DNA of 9,835 nucleotides from Planctomycetota bacterium (GTDB lineage: Bacteria; Planctomycetota; PLA2; JAEUHO01), in contig JAPKHB010000115.1 of the NCBI GenBank assembly GCA_026647295.1, positions 1 through 9,835 on the forward strand, given 5' to 3'. Of the stretch, positions 1 to 6,321 are shown piece after piece. Numbering within the stretch: the first letter of the stretch is position 1; each line of letters opens with the position of its first letter. The notes beneath the pieces are model-generated. The model saw only the letters and a list, made by a program, of their open reading frames with translations, had not been told where the DNA came from and made no database searches. The position numbers and the translations under genes were made by a program.

Positions 1-151
1 AGATGCCGGCGAAGAGCACCGCGACCTCGATGATCGGCGCGAAGCCGAAGGCGTTCTCGCGCCGGTAGCTCCCTGGGGTGACCCAGTAGGCGCCCGCCGC
101 GAGCGCCAGCATCAGCGCCTCCTGCACGCCGGCGGGCCAGGGCGCGCCGCC
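1..151 (-). CDS. Na+/H+ antiporter-like membrane protein, internal fragment
   Basis: Read on the minus strand, this piece encodes a hydrophobic stretch (EALMLALAAGAYWVT) followed by RREN and then PIIEVAVLFAGI, which runs off the left edge. From memory, the RREN...PIxEVAxLFxGIF pattern is typical of NhaD/citrate-transporter-like sodium:proton antiporters, which exchange ions across the inner membrane. About 50 residues make sense. To the right, beyond roughly 150, the same frame stays open but turns into sequence antisense to the aminotransferase, so the N-terminus is missing. Both ends are therefore incomplete: the left by the window edge, the right by a sequence junction. The family call rests on one short motif block. 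Another polytopic carrier of the same superfamily is possible. Confidence 0.55.
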
Positions 152-154
152 GGC

Positions 155-805
155 GCCGATCCCGCGGGCGACGCCTACGTGCGCGTGATCGTGACGCGCG
201 GCGCGGGCCCGCTGGGCCTGGACTTCCGCGGCGCCGCGCGCCGTTCCCTGGTCGTGATCGCCTCGCCCGCGCGCCGGCCCACCCCCGCAGAGTTCGAGGC
301 GGGCCTGGGCGTCGCGCTCGTGGAGCGGCGGCGCATGCCGGCGGCCGCCCTGGACCCCGCGGCCAAGACGGGCAACTACCTGAACAACGCGCTGGCGCTG
401 CACGAGGCGCGGCTCGCCGGCGCCGACGACGCCGTGATGCTCAACGAGCGCGGCGAGTTGGCCGAGGCGACCACGGCCAACGTCTACCTGGTGCGCGACG
501 GGATCCTCCTCACGCCGGCGGTCGAGGCCGGCATCCTCAAGGGCACCACCCGGACCCGCATCCTTCACCTGTGCGGGCGCCACGGCGTGCCCGTGCGCGA
601 GGCCACCCTACGGCCCGCCGACCTCGCGGCGGCCGACGAGGCCTTCGTCTCCTCCTCGGTCCGGGGGATCCTCCCGGTGGTCGTGGTGGACGGGCGGCCC
701 GTCGGCGCCGGGCGCCCCGGTCCGCTCACGCGCCGCATCCACCGCTGGTTCGAGGACGCGGCGGACGAGGAGGCGGCACGGGCTTCGCATCCCCGGCCCG
801 CGTAG
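155..805 (+). CDS. class IV PLP-dependent aminotransferase (IlvE/DAAT/PabC superfamily), 5'-truncated
   Basis: This encodes the C-terminal two thirds of a fold-type IV pyridoxal-phosphate enzyme. Recognisable family sequence begins at DAYVRVIVTRG (about 170-200). The catalytic lysine lies in AAKTGNYLNN, at codon 365-367, equivalent to Lys159 of E. coli IlvE. The glutamate that contacts the pyridine nitrogen is in ELAEATTANVYLV, and the phosphate-binding TTR is in GILKGTTRTRIL. The family usually has about 280-300 residues with an N-terminal FDRG/YGDGVFET segment. That segment is absent, and upstream codons are antisense to a membrane protein. GTG at 179 is only the first start-like codon and is unlikely to be the true start. 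Branched-chain aminotransferase, D-amino-acid aminotransferase and aminodeoxychorismate lyase cannot be told apart here. It ends 46 bases before the permease on the same strand. As written it should be inactive, because part of the fold is missing. Confidence 0.85.
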   Translation, partial: ADPAGDAYVRVIVTRGAGPLGLDFRGAARRSLVVIASPARRPTPAEFEAGLGVALVERRRMPAAALDPAAKTGNYLNNALALHEARLAGADDAVMLNERGELAEATTANVYLVRDGILLTPAVEAGILKGTTRTRILHLCGRHGVPVREATLRPADLAAADEAFVSSSVRGILPVVVVDGRPVGAGRPGPLTRRIHRWFEDAADEEAARASHPRPA

Positions 806-842
806 CCTTTCGGGCACGCCGCCCGCCCGTCCGTCGATCCCC

Positions 843-848
843 GGAGAG
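843..848 (+). promoter_or_regulatory. Ribosome binding site of the ABC permease
   Basis: GGAGAG lies 3 bases before ATG 852. The spacing is short, but no better placed purine run exists nearby, and the hydrophobic N-terminus begins directly after this ATG, so it decides the start. Confidence 0.5.
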
Positions 849-851
849 CCC

Positions 852-2701
852 ATGGGGCCGTGGACCCGCCACCTCGCCCGCGCCCCGCTGTGCCTGGCCT
901 GGCTGCTGTTCGCCCTGGGCTTCGGGGCCCCGCTCGCGGTGGTGGCGTGGGACGCCCTGCGCGTGAGCGAGGTGGTGCGCGGCGACGGCACCGTGCTCAC
1001 CGCGGTGGGGGACGTGAAGGAGAGCCGCGGCCGGGTCCTGTTCGCGACCCAGGCGGGGCCCGGCGCGCCCAAGGAGCAGCAGAACCTGCGCCGGGCGGCG
1101 GACCCCGCCCGGGCCGCCCCGTCCGAGGTCGCGACGGTGCGCACGGTGCCCTCGCTCGCCCACCTGCGCCACGTCCTGCTCGACCCGCGCACGCCCGGCC
1201 TGCTGCGCAACTCGGTGTTCGTGGCCGGCGGGGGCGCCCTGCTCGCCACCTTGCTCGGCGCGGCGCTGGCCTTCGGCCTCGCGCGGCTACGGCTGCCGGG
1301 CCGCGGGCTCCTGGGGGTCCTGCTCGCGCTCCCACTGGTGCTGCCCCCCTTCTTCGTGGCGCTGGGCGGTGCGCGGCGCTGGCAGGGGTGGATCCAGGCG
1401 GCCTTCGGCGCCGAGGGCGGGACGCTGCAACTGCTCAACAGCGGGGTCGTGTTCGGCCTCACGCTCTACCCGCTGGCGCTGCTCCTGCTGGGGCCGGCGC
1501 TGGCGCGCCTGCCCGCGGGGCAGGTGGAGGCCGCCCGGCTCCTGGCCGGGCGGCGCGCCGCCTGGCGCACCGTCACGTGGCCGGCGGTCGCGCCCGCGCT
1601 CGCGGCGGCCTTCCTGGTGGCGTTCGTGCTCGCGCTGACCGACTTCGCGGTGCCCGACGTGACCGGTTTCCTCCTCCCGGCCGGCGGGGCCCCCGCACAC
1701 ACCTACGCGACCGAGGTGTTCTTCCAGGTCAAGCAGGAGGGCAGCCGCGGCCGCGCCGTGGCCACGGCCCTGCCGCTGCTCTTCGCCACCACCGCGCTGC
1801 TCGTGCTTGCGCTCGGGCTCCTGCGCGCACGCCGCTCGGGCAGCGCGCCGAGCGCGCGCTGGGGCCCGTCCGGCCGGGCTGGCTCGGGGGCGCGCTGTGG
1901 GTCGCGTTCCTGGCCGGGGTGCTCTGGATCGCGCTCGCGGCCCCGCTGCTCGGCATCGCCGCCTGGGCGGGCGGCGGGGGCGAGACGCAGGCCGCCGGCG
2001 GCACGCCCGGCGCCGCCCCCGCGGCGGCCCGCGGCCTCTTCGAGTTCGCGGCCACGCTGGACGCGACGCCCGACAGCCGCGAACTGCGCGACCGCTGGCT
2101 CAAGACCGGCGCGGCCTCGGCCCTCCTCGCATTGGCGATGGCCGTGCCCATCCTGCGCGCGGCCCTTCGCGGGGGGCGCGTGGCGCGCACGGCGGCGCTG
2201 ATCGCGGCCCTCCTGCCGCTGGCGGTCCCGGGCGTGGTGCACGGCGTCGGGGCGCTCGGACTCTACGCCCGGCTCCCGGCCTCCTGGCTCGACGAGTCGA
2301 TCCTGCGCAGCACGCTGGTGCTCGCCACGCGCTTCCTGCCGCTGCTCCTGGTCGCCGGCTGGCTCGCCCTGCGCCGCGTGCGGCCCGAGCAGGAGCAGGC
2401 GGCGGCGCTGCTGGGCGCCGGCCCGCTGCGGCGTGCGCTCACGGTGTGGGGCCCGCAGGCCGCGCCCGGCCTCGGGGCCGGGGCCCTCCTCGTGCTGGTC
2501 TTCGCGCTGCGCGAACTCGACGCCGTCGTGCTGATCGACAACCGCATCCTGCCCATGACCCTGTACTCGAAGATCCACTTCAACCGCCTGGCCGACGAGG
2601 CCAACCTCCTCTTCCTCTGCCTGCTCTACGTGGTCGGGCCCGCCCTGCTCGCGCTCGGCCTCCTGGGCTGGGCCCGGCGCGGCCGGGACCGAGGTCCCTG
2701 A
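852..2701 (+). CDS. Fused two-module ABC importer permease (FbpB/ThiP type), frameshifted
   Basis: This is an inner-membrane channel protein of a binding-protein-dependent ABC importer with two permease modules in one chain, as in Fe3+ (FbpB) and thiamine (ThiP) systems. Module 1 occupies residues 1-328. TM1 is at about 13-34, followed by a long charged periplasmic loop (about 36-115). The membrane core begins near LLRNSVFV, and the EAA loop is EAARLLAG...WPAVAPAL at about 226-250. Module 2 begins near WLGGALWVAFLAG. It has a second EAA loop (EQAAALLGAG...WGPQAAPGL, about 2393-2470) and the ThiP-like stretch FALRELDAVVLI. The two modules are in different frames. The switch is at 1833-1837, where CGC must be followed by CTC starting on the same C. 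Adding one base gives a continuous protein of about 616 residues, a normal size. No ATPase or binding protein is encoded nearby, so the substrate is unknown. The shift may be a sequencing indel or a real inactivating mutation. Confidence 0.85.
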
Positions 2702-2702
2702 C

Positions 2703-2725
2703 CCCGCCCTCGGGGGGAGGGCGGG
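2703..2725 (+). terminator. Terminator-like hairpin after the permease
   Basis: CCCGCCCTC (2703-2711) and GAGGGCGGG (2717-2725) form a perfect 9-bp stem around a GGGGG loop, starting one base after the permease stop codon. No T-run follows (CTAACCCCC), so it is not a classical intrinsic terminator. It may still end transcription or protect the 3' end of the mRNA. In DNA this G+C-rich, short inverted repeats are common, but its exact position just after the stop favours a real element. Confidence 0.5.
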
Positions 2726-2778
2726 CTAACCCCCGCGGGCCCCGGCCGTTCTCACTCCTGGCGGCGCCCCCGCCCGCC

Positions 2779-2785
2779 GAGAGGA
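2779..2785 (+). promoter_or_regulatory. Ribosome binding site of the HEAT-repeat gene
   Basis: GAGAGGA sits 7 bases before ATG 2793. This is good Shine-Dalgarno spacing and supports that start, from which a signal peptide follows at once. Confidence 0.6.
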
Positions 2786-2792
2786 CCCGCCC

Positions 2793-4106
2793 ATGCGTCC
2801 CGTCCACCCGTCCCCCGCCGCGCCTGCCCGCTTCGCCGCGTGCGGCGGCGCCGCCCTGCTCCTCGTCGGCGCGCTCGCCGCCCCCGCCCCGGCCGACGTC
2901 GTGGTCACCCGCGACGGCCTCACCCTGGAGGGGGAGGTCACCCGGCGCCCCGACGGCCGGCTCGAGGTCCGCACCGGGGAGGGGACGGTGCTGATCGAAG
3001 GCGAGAGCGTGGCCGCCCACCGTCCCGGCCCCGGCCCCCGGGCCCGGGCCCGGGCCGCGCTGGCCGACCTCGCCGCCGACGACGTGGCCGGGCGCTACCG
3101 CCTCGCCGTGACCCTCGAGGCCGAGGGCGCCCACGACGTGGCGCGCGAGGTCCTCGCCGAGGTGCTGCGGCTTGAGCCGGAGCACGCCGCCGCCCGGCGG
3201 GCGCTGGGCTTCGAGAAGGTGGAGGGCCGCTGGCTCACCCGCGCCCAGGCCCGGCGGGCGCAGGGCCTCGTGCTCTACGGCGGCACGTGGATGCTCCCCG
3301 CCGAGGTCGAGGCGGCCTCGCGCGCGGCGGCCGCAAGCGCGCCGGAGGCCCCCGCCCGTGACGCGGCACGCGTGGTGGAGTTGCTGCGCACCCTGGCGCT
3401 GGGCGCGCCGGCGCTGCGCCCCGCGGCCCGCGTGGCGCTCGCCGAGGCACCGGCGGCGATGCTGCTCGCCGGGGGCCTCAAGGCGCTGTACGACCGCGCC
3501 CCCGAGGTGCGGATCGAAGCCGCGCGCCTCCTGGGCGACCTGGGGGACGAGGGGGCGCTTCGCGCCCTGGTCTTCTCCGGCGTGCGGGACGTGGACTCGC
3601 GCGTGCGGCGCGAGGCCGTGCTCGCGGCCCAGGCGCTGGGCCACGACGACACGGCCGTGCCCTTCGTGCGCGCGCTGGGCTCGGAGAACCTGCAACTCGT
3701 GGCGCACGCCGCCGAGGCCCTCGAGCGGCTCGGGGACGAGCGGGCGGCGGGCTACATCGTCCGGCGCCTGGAGAGCCACGGGTCCAGCACCCGCAACTAC
3801 GTCTCCTTCCTCAACCAGATCAGCTACGTGCGCGACTACGACGTCGAGATCGCGCAGGCGAGCAACATCGCCAATCCGGACGTGGCCACGCTGCTCGAGG
3901 GCGTGGTCCTGGACGTGCGGGTGCTGGACGCGGCCTACACCCGGACCTGGGTCGAGCCCATCCTGGTCAAGGCCTACGCCCACCTGGTGGGGGAGCCGCT
4001 CGAGACCCGCGAACAGGTGCGCGCACACTTCCTGGCCCACGGCCGGGCGCTGCCCGAGTTCCCGCGCGAGCCCCGGCGCGAACGCGCCCCGCGCCGGCCC
4101 CACTAG
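2793..4106 (+). CDS. Secreted HEAT-repeat protein, planctomycete type
   Basis: This 437-residue protein has an N-terminal signal peptide (hydrophobic core about 17-30, likely cleavage after APAPA at about 34), so it should act outside the cytoplasm. Residues 35-75 form a small beta-rich part (VTRDGLTLEGEV, then VRTGEGTVLIEG). Residues 100-145 look like a TPR-like helical pair ending in ALGFEKVEGRWLT. Next is a second GRW/GTW-type turn (GGTWMLPAEVE). Residues 190-320 hold HEAT repeats (for example VRIEAARLLGDLGDEGALRAL and VRREAVLAAQALGHDD). The block at about 335-380, NYVSFLNQISYVRDYD through VVLDVRVLDA, looks specifically conserved and resembles the C-terminal part of other planctomycete HEAT proteins, as I recall them. 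There is no catalytic motif. HEAT repeats usually bind partner proteins; the partner is unknown. It is separated from the permease by a hairpin and converges on the small basic protein gene, with a 28-base gap. Confidence 0.85.
   Translation: MRPVHPSPAAPARFAACGGAALLLVGALAAPAPADVVVTRDGLTLEGEVTRRPDGRLEVRTGEGTVLIEGESVAAHRPGPGPRARARAALADLAADDVAGRYRLAVTLEAEGAHDVAREVLAEVLRLEPEHAAARRALGFEKVEGRWLTRAQARRAQGLVLYGGTWMLPAEVEAASRAAAASAPEAPARDAARVVELLRTLALGAPALRPAARVALAEAPAAMLLAGGLKALYDRAPEVRIEAARLLGDLGDEGALRALVFSGVRDVDSRVRREAVLAAQALGHDDTAVPFVRALGSENLQLVAHAAEALERLGDERAAGYIVRRLESHGSSTRNYVSFLNQISYVRDYDVEIAQASNIANPDVATLLEGVVLDVRVLDAAYTRTWVEPILVKAYAHLVGEPLETREQVRAHFLAHGRALPEFPREPRRERAPRRPH
3037..3054. repeat. 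(CCCGGG)3 repeat inside the HEAT-repeat gene
   Basis: Three tandem CCCGGG hexamers give an 18-base self-complementary run. It encodes the Pro/Arg/Ala segment after the beta-rich N-terminal part. Being a multiple of three, loss or gain of a unit would keep the frame. Confidence 0.7.
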
Positions 4107-4134
4107 GGCCCGCCCGAGCGGCGCGCCCGCGGCC

Positions 4135-4398
4135 CTACTTGGAGCGGGCGGCCGGCGTCGCCGGCGCGGCCGGAGCCGCCGGCGTGGCGGCGGCGCCCGC
4201 CGCACCCGCACCCGCGGCCGGGGCGGCCTTGCGCACCCGCACCTTGAACTTGGTGCGCACCTTGGGCAGGCCGGTCACGGGGTCTCCGGGCTGCCAACGG
4301 TCCTGGGAGCGGAGCTTCTCGATGCGCTCCCAGCGCGACAGCACGCTGCGCTGCCCCACCAGGGTGTTCTTCAACTTGAGGCTCTTGTGCATGGACAT
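4135..4398 (-). CDS. PVC-group small basic protein (TIGR04137-like) with an Ala-rich tail
   Basis: This 87-residue very basic protein starts MSMHKSLKLKNTLVGQRSVL, followed by SRWERIEKL...DRWQPGDPVTGLPKVRT. This matches, as I recall it, the small basic protein family of Planctomycetes, Verrucomicrobia and Chlamydiae (TIGR04137; members about 60-65 residues with xHKSLK near the start and GLPKV near the end). Its function is unknown; size and charge suggest binding to RNA or ribosomes, which is inference. ATG 4398 is chosen because the family match begins there; the second ATG at 4392 is also possible. The frame is open further upstream but reads as low-complexity sequence. After VRVRK, the protein carries an extra tail of about 30 residues rich in Ala, Pro and Gly (AAPAAGAGAAGAAATPAAPA). 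It lies downstream of the SPOR-like gene after 174 bases, so it may have its own promoter. Confidence 0.8.
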   Translation of the reverse strand: MSMHKSLKLKNTLVGQRSVLSRWERIEKLRSQDRWQPGDPVTGLPKVRTKFKVRVRKAAPAAGAGAAGAAATPAAPAAPATPAARSK

Positions 4399-4572
4399 GG
4401 CGAGGATTCCGCGGGCGACCTGGGCAAGCCTAGAGGGTAGGGTCCGCCGGGGCGCCGCGGCGAGGGAAAACCTGCCCGCGGGGCCGGCGCCGGGCCCCGC
4501 CGGCCGGCCGCGCGGCACGGGCCGGGCCCGGGCTCCGGGGCGGGCCCCCCGGGCGGATCCGGGCCGGGGCCT
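4399..4572 (-). other. Intergenic region upstream of the small basic protein gene
   Basis: These 174 bases separate the SPOR-like gene from the small basic protein gene. The part near 4573 is crowded with GC palindromes (for example GGCCCC at 4543-4548 against GGGGCC at 4566-4571) that could end transcription but are hard to tell from background. The part near 4398 is less G+C-rich, with a TTTTCCC run and CTACCCTCTAG on the minus strand, so a promoter could lie there. I cannot assign firm -35 and -10 boxes or a good Shine-Dalgarno. Confidence 0.35.
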
Positions 4573-5124
4573 TCAGCGCTCCGTGAACTGGGGCCAGCGG
4601 AAGGGCGCCGACATGTTCAGCGTGATCAGGTCCAACTTGTTCTCCCGGGCGTAGGCCTGGGCGCGCTCCCGGGAGGGGAAGGGCCCCACCTCGATCACCA
4701 GGGCCGGTCCGTCCCGGCGCACGAACACGTACTCGGCCGGGAGGCCGTAGCGGGCCAGGAGTTCCTTGAGCACGGCCGCCGGCTCCACCGGCTTGAGCGT
4801 CTGCGCGTCCATCGCGTCGATGCGGCCCTGCAGGTAGATGCGCGCCGTCGGCCCCGCGGGCCGGGCCAGCGCGGGGTCCTCGCGGCCCCCCGATCGCCCC
4901 GCCGCCAGGCCGAGCGTGAACCCCAGGACCAGCAGCAGCGCCAGGGCCGATCCACCGAGCACCACCTGGCGGCGGCTGAGCACCAGCAGCGGGCCGTCGG
5001 CGCGGGGTTCGCGCGTCTTGCGCGGGGCCGCGGGACGCTTGGCCGCGGGGGCGCGGCGCGGCTCCTCGGGGCCCTCCTCGGGGCGCCGGAAGATGTCGAG
5101 GAGGTCGGTGGACCTGCGCCCCAT
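4573..5124 (-). CDS. Single-span membrane protein with a SPOR-like C-terminus
   Basis: This 183-residue protein has a basic, proline-rich cytoplasmic head (about 1-50, starting MGRRSTDLLDIF). One transmembrane helix follows at about 54-76 (VVLGGSALALLLVLGFTLGL). The C-terminal part of about 105 residues should lie outside the inner membrane. Its second half, YVFVRRDGPALVIEVGPF followed by PSRERAQAYAREN, resembles the second repeat of a SPOR domain (xVxVGPFxSxxxA). SPOR domains bind glycan strands of peptidoglycan at division sites in other bacteria. Only one repeat is convincing, so the assignment is tentative. The last residues (SAPFRWPQFTER) are distinctive but unrecognised. The start at ATG 5124 is well supported by a Shine-Dalgarno. 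It lies 126 bases downstream of pdxA, beyond a hairpin, and may have its own promoter or share that transcript. Confidence 0.75.
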   Translation of the reverse strand: MGRRSTDLLDIFRRPEEGPEEPRRAPAAKRPAAPRKTREPRADGPLLVLSRRQVVLGGSALALLLVLGFTLGLAAGRSGGREDPALARPAGPTARIYLQGRIDAMDAQTLKPVEPAAVLKELLARYGLPAEYVFVRRDGPALVIEVGPFPSRERAQAYARENKLDLITLNMSAPFRWPQFTER

Positions 5125-5130
5125 CGTGGT

Positions 5131-5136
5131 CTCCCT
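5131..5136 (-). promoter_or_regulatory. Ribosome binding site of the SPOR-like gene
   Basis: On the minus strand AGGGAGACCACG directly precedes ATG 5124. The AGGGAG core is well placed and fixes the start. Confidence 0.65.
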
Positions 5137-5232
5137 GACGGGCCGCCCCGCTTGCGCCTCGTCGGTCCGCTCTGCCCGCGCATCCGCCGGACCGCCTGAC
5201 CGCGCGGGACGGGATGCCGGAGACCGGCCGAC

Positions 5233-5251
5233 GCAACGACCCTTCCGTTGC
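5233..5251 (-). terminator. Small hairpin at the pdxA stop codon
   Basis: GCAACG and CGTTGC form a 6-bp stem with a 7-base loop, starting at the last base of the pdxA TAG. No T-run follows. It is a possible weak terminator, attenuator or 3'-end stabiliser between pdxA and the SPOR-like gene. It stands out because its arms are less G+C-rich than the surroundings. Confidence 0.35.
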
Positions 5252-6321
5252 TACCCCAGGTTAGGTCGGCGGGGGGACGCCGGCGATTGAGTCCCCGCTC
5301 GCGCCGCAGCTTCGCATTCGGGTTGCCGCGGGCGCGTCCGCCATCGGCGCACCATCCGGCGGGCCAGCGCGACGGCGGCGACCAGCGACCGTTCGGACGC
5401 CACGCCGCGGCCGGCGAGGTCGAAGGCGGTGCCGTGGTCGACCGAGGTGCGCACGAAGGGGAGCCCGAGCGTCACGTTGACGGCCCGGCGCGGCGCGAGC
5501 GCCTTCACCGCCGGCAGCGCCTGGTCGTGGTACATCGCGAGCACCGCGTCGTAGGCCCCGGCGGCCGCCTGCGGGATGCACGCGTCGGCCGGCAGCGGGC
5601 CGTGCACGTCCAGCCCCAGGGCCTGCGCCATCTGGACGGCCGGCCGGATCCGCTCGGCGTCCTCGGTGCCGAGCAGGCCGCCCTCGCCAGCGTGGGGATT
5701 GAGCCCGCACACCGCCAGCCGGGGCCGCTCGGGGCCGAAGCCGCGTCCGACCTCCTGCGCGAGCAGGGTGAGGTCGGCGAGCAGTCCGGACGTGGTGATC
5801 AGTCCCGGGACGCGGGCCAAGGGGACGTGGATGGTCGCCAGGGCCGTGCGCAGCCGCCCGCCCACCAGCAGCATCAGCACGCGGCGCACGCCCGCCGCCC
5901 GCGCCAGCGCCTCGGTGTGGCCGGGCTCGGCGACCCCGGCCCGGGCCCAGGCCTCCTTGTGGATCGGGCCGGTGACGAGCGCGGCGGCGTGCCCCGCGAG
6001 CACCAGGCGCGCGCCCTCCAGCACCCAGCGGTGCGAGAGGCGCCCGGCCTCCGCGTCCACGGCCCCGGGCGGCGGAAGGTCCTCGGCCCGGGTCGCCTCG
6101 GGGTCGAGGACCTGCAGGCGCGCCGCGCTTGCGGGCGCGAAGGGCGCAAGCGCGGGCAGGGGGCCCAGGCGCCCGGCCGCGCGCGCCAGCGCCGCGGCGC
6201 TGCCGACCACCACCACGCGCAGGCCCGCCGGCGCGCCGCACAGCCAGCGCGCACAGATCTCCGGGCCGATCCCCGCCGGGTCGCCCAGGGTGAGCGCGAG
6301 CGGCAGCCCCGGGCGGCTCAC
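5251..6321 (-). CDS. pdxA: 4-hydroxythreonine-4-phosphate dehydrogenase PdxA
   Basis: PdxA oxidises 4-phosphohydroxy-L-threonine with NAD(P)+. The product loses CO2 to 3-amino-1-hydroxyacetone 1-phosphate, which PdxJ joins to deoxyxylulose 5-phosphate to make pyridoxine 5'-phosphate; the enzyme is cytoplasmic. Family signatures appear in order: TLGDPAGIGPE (11-21), TGPIHKEA (117-124), GHTEAL (134-139), LNPHAGEGG (207-215), MYHDQALP (263-270) and VNVTLGLPFVRTSVDHGTAFD (281-301). The three metal-ligand histidines are His135, His210 and His265. The protein has 356 residues against a usual 325-340; the excess is a C-terminal tail after MVRRWR with no recognisable motif. The start is GTG 6321, whose last two bases are shared with the stop TGA of the VWA gene (GTGA), implying coupled translation. 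The paralogue PdxA2/DenD (erythronate-4-phosphate) cannot be fully excluded by eye. Confidence 0.93.
   Translation of the reverse strand: MSRPGLPLALTLGDPAGIGPEICARWLCGAPAGLRVVVVGSAAALARAAGRLGPLPALAPFAPASAARLQVLDPEATRAEDLPPPGAVDAEAGRLSHRWVLEGARLVLAGHAAALVTGPIHKEAWARAGVAEPGHTEALARAAGVRRVLMLLVGGRLRTALATIHVPLARVPGLITTSGLLADLTLLAQEVGRGFGPERPRLAVCGLNPHAGEGGLLGTEDAERIRPAVQMAQALGLDVHGPLPADACIPQAAAGAYDAVLAMYHDQALPAVKALAPRRAVNVTLGLPFVRTSVDHGTAFDLAGRGVASERSLVAAVALARRMVRRWRTRPRQPECEAAARAGTQSPASPRRPNLG
6318..6321 (-). promoter_or_regulatory. GTGA stop/start overlap coupling the VWA gene to pdxA
   Basis: On the minus strand the bases GTGA hold both the pdxA start GTG (6321-6319) and the VWA gene stop TGA (6320-6318). 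Such four-base overlaps normally let terminating ribosomes restart on the next gene. Confidence 0.8.

Noticed and set aside
141..148. GGCGCGCC palindrome at both junctions (141-148 and about 9614-9621) as a recombination or ligation site
   Set aside because: The same 8-mer occurs at several ordinary places (for example 1062, 1502, 1552, 3402, 4120 and 6230), so its presence at the junctions is not informative.
1830..1840. Programmed -1 frameshift in the permease gene
   Set aside because: There is no X-XXY-YYZ slippery sequence or clear downstream pseudoknot, and this family is not known for programmed shifts. A plain indel is simpler.
2580..4211. Long minus-strand open frame over the HEAT gene
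   Set aside because: The plus strand has the signal peptide, HEAT repeats, ribosome site and conserved block. The minus reading has only Gly/Arg/Ala-rich sequence.
4399..4518. Upstream ATG at 4518 as start of the small basic protein
   Set aside because: The extra 40 residues are low-complexity and precede the point where family similarity begins (MSMHKSLK).
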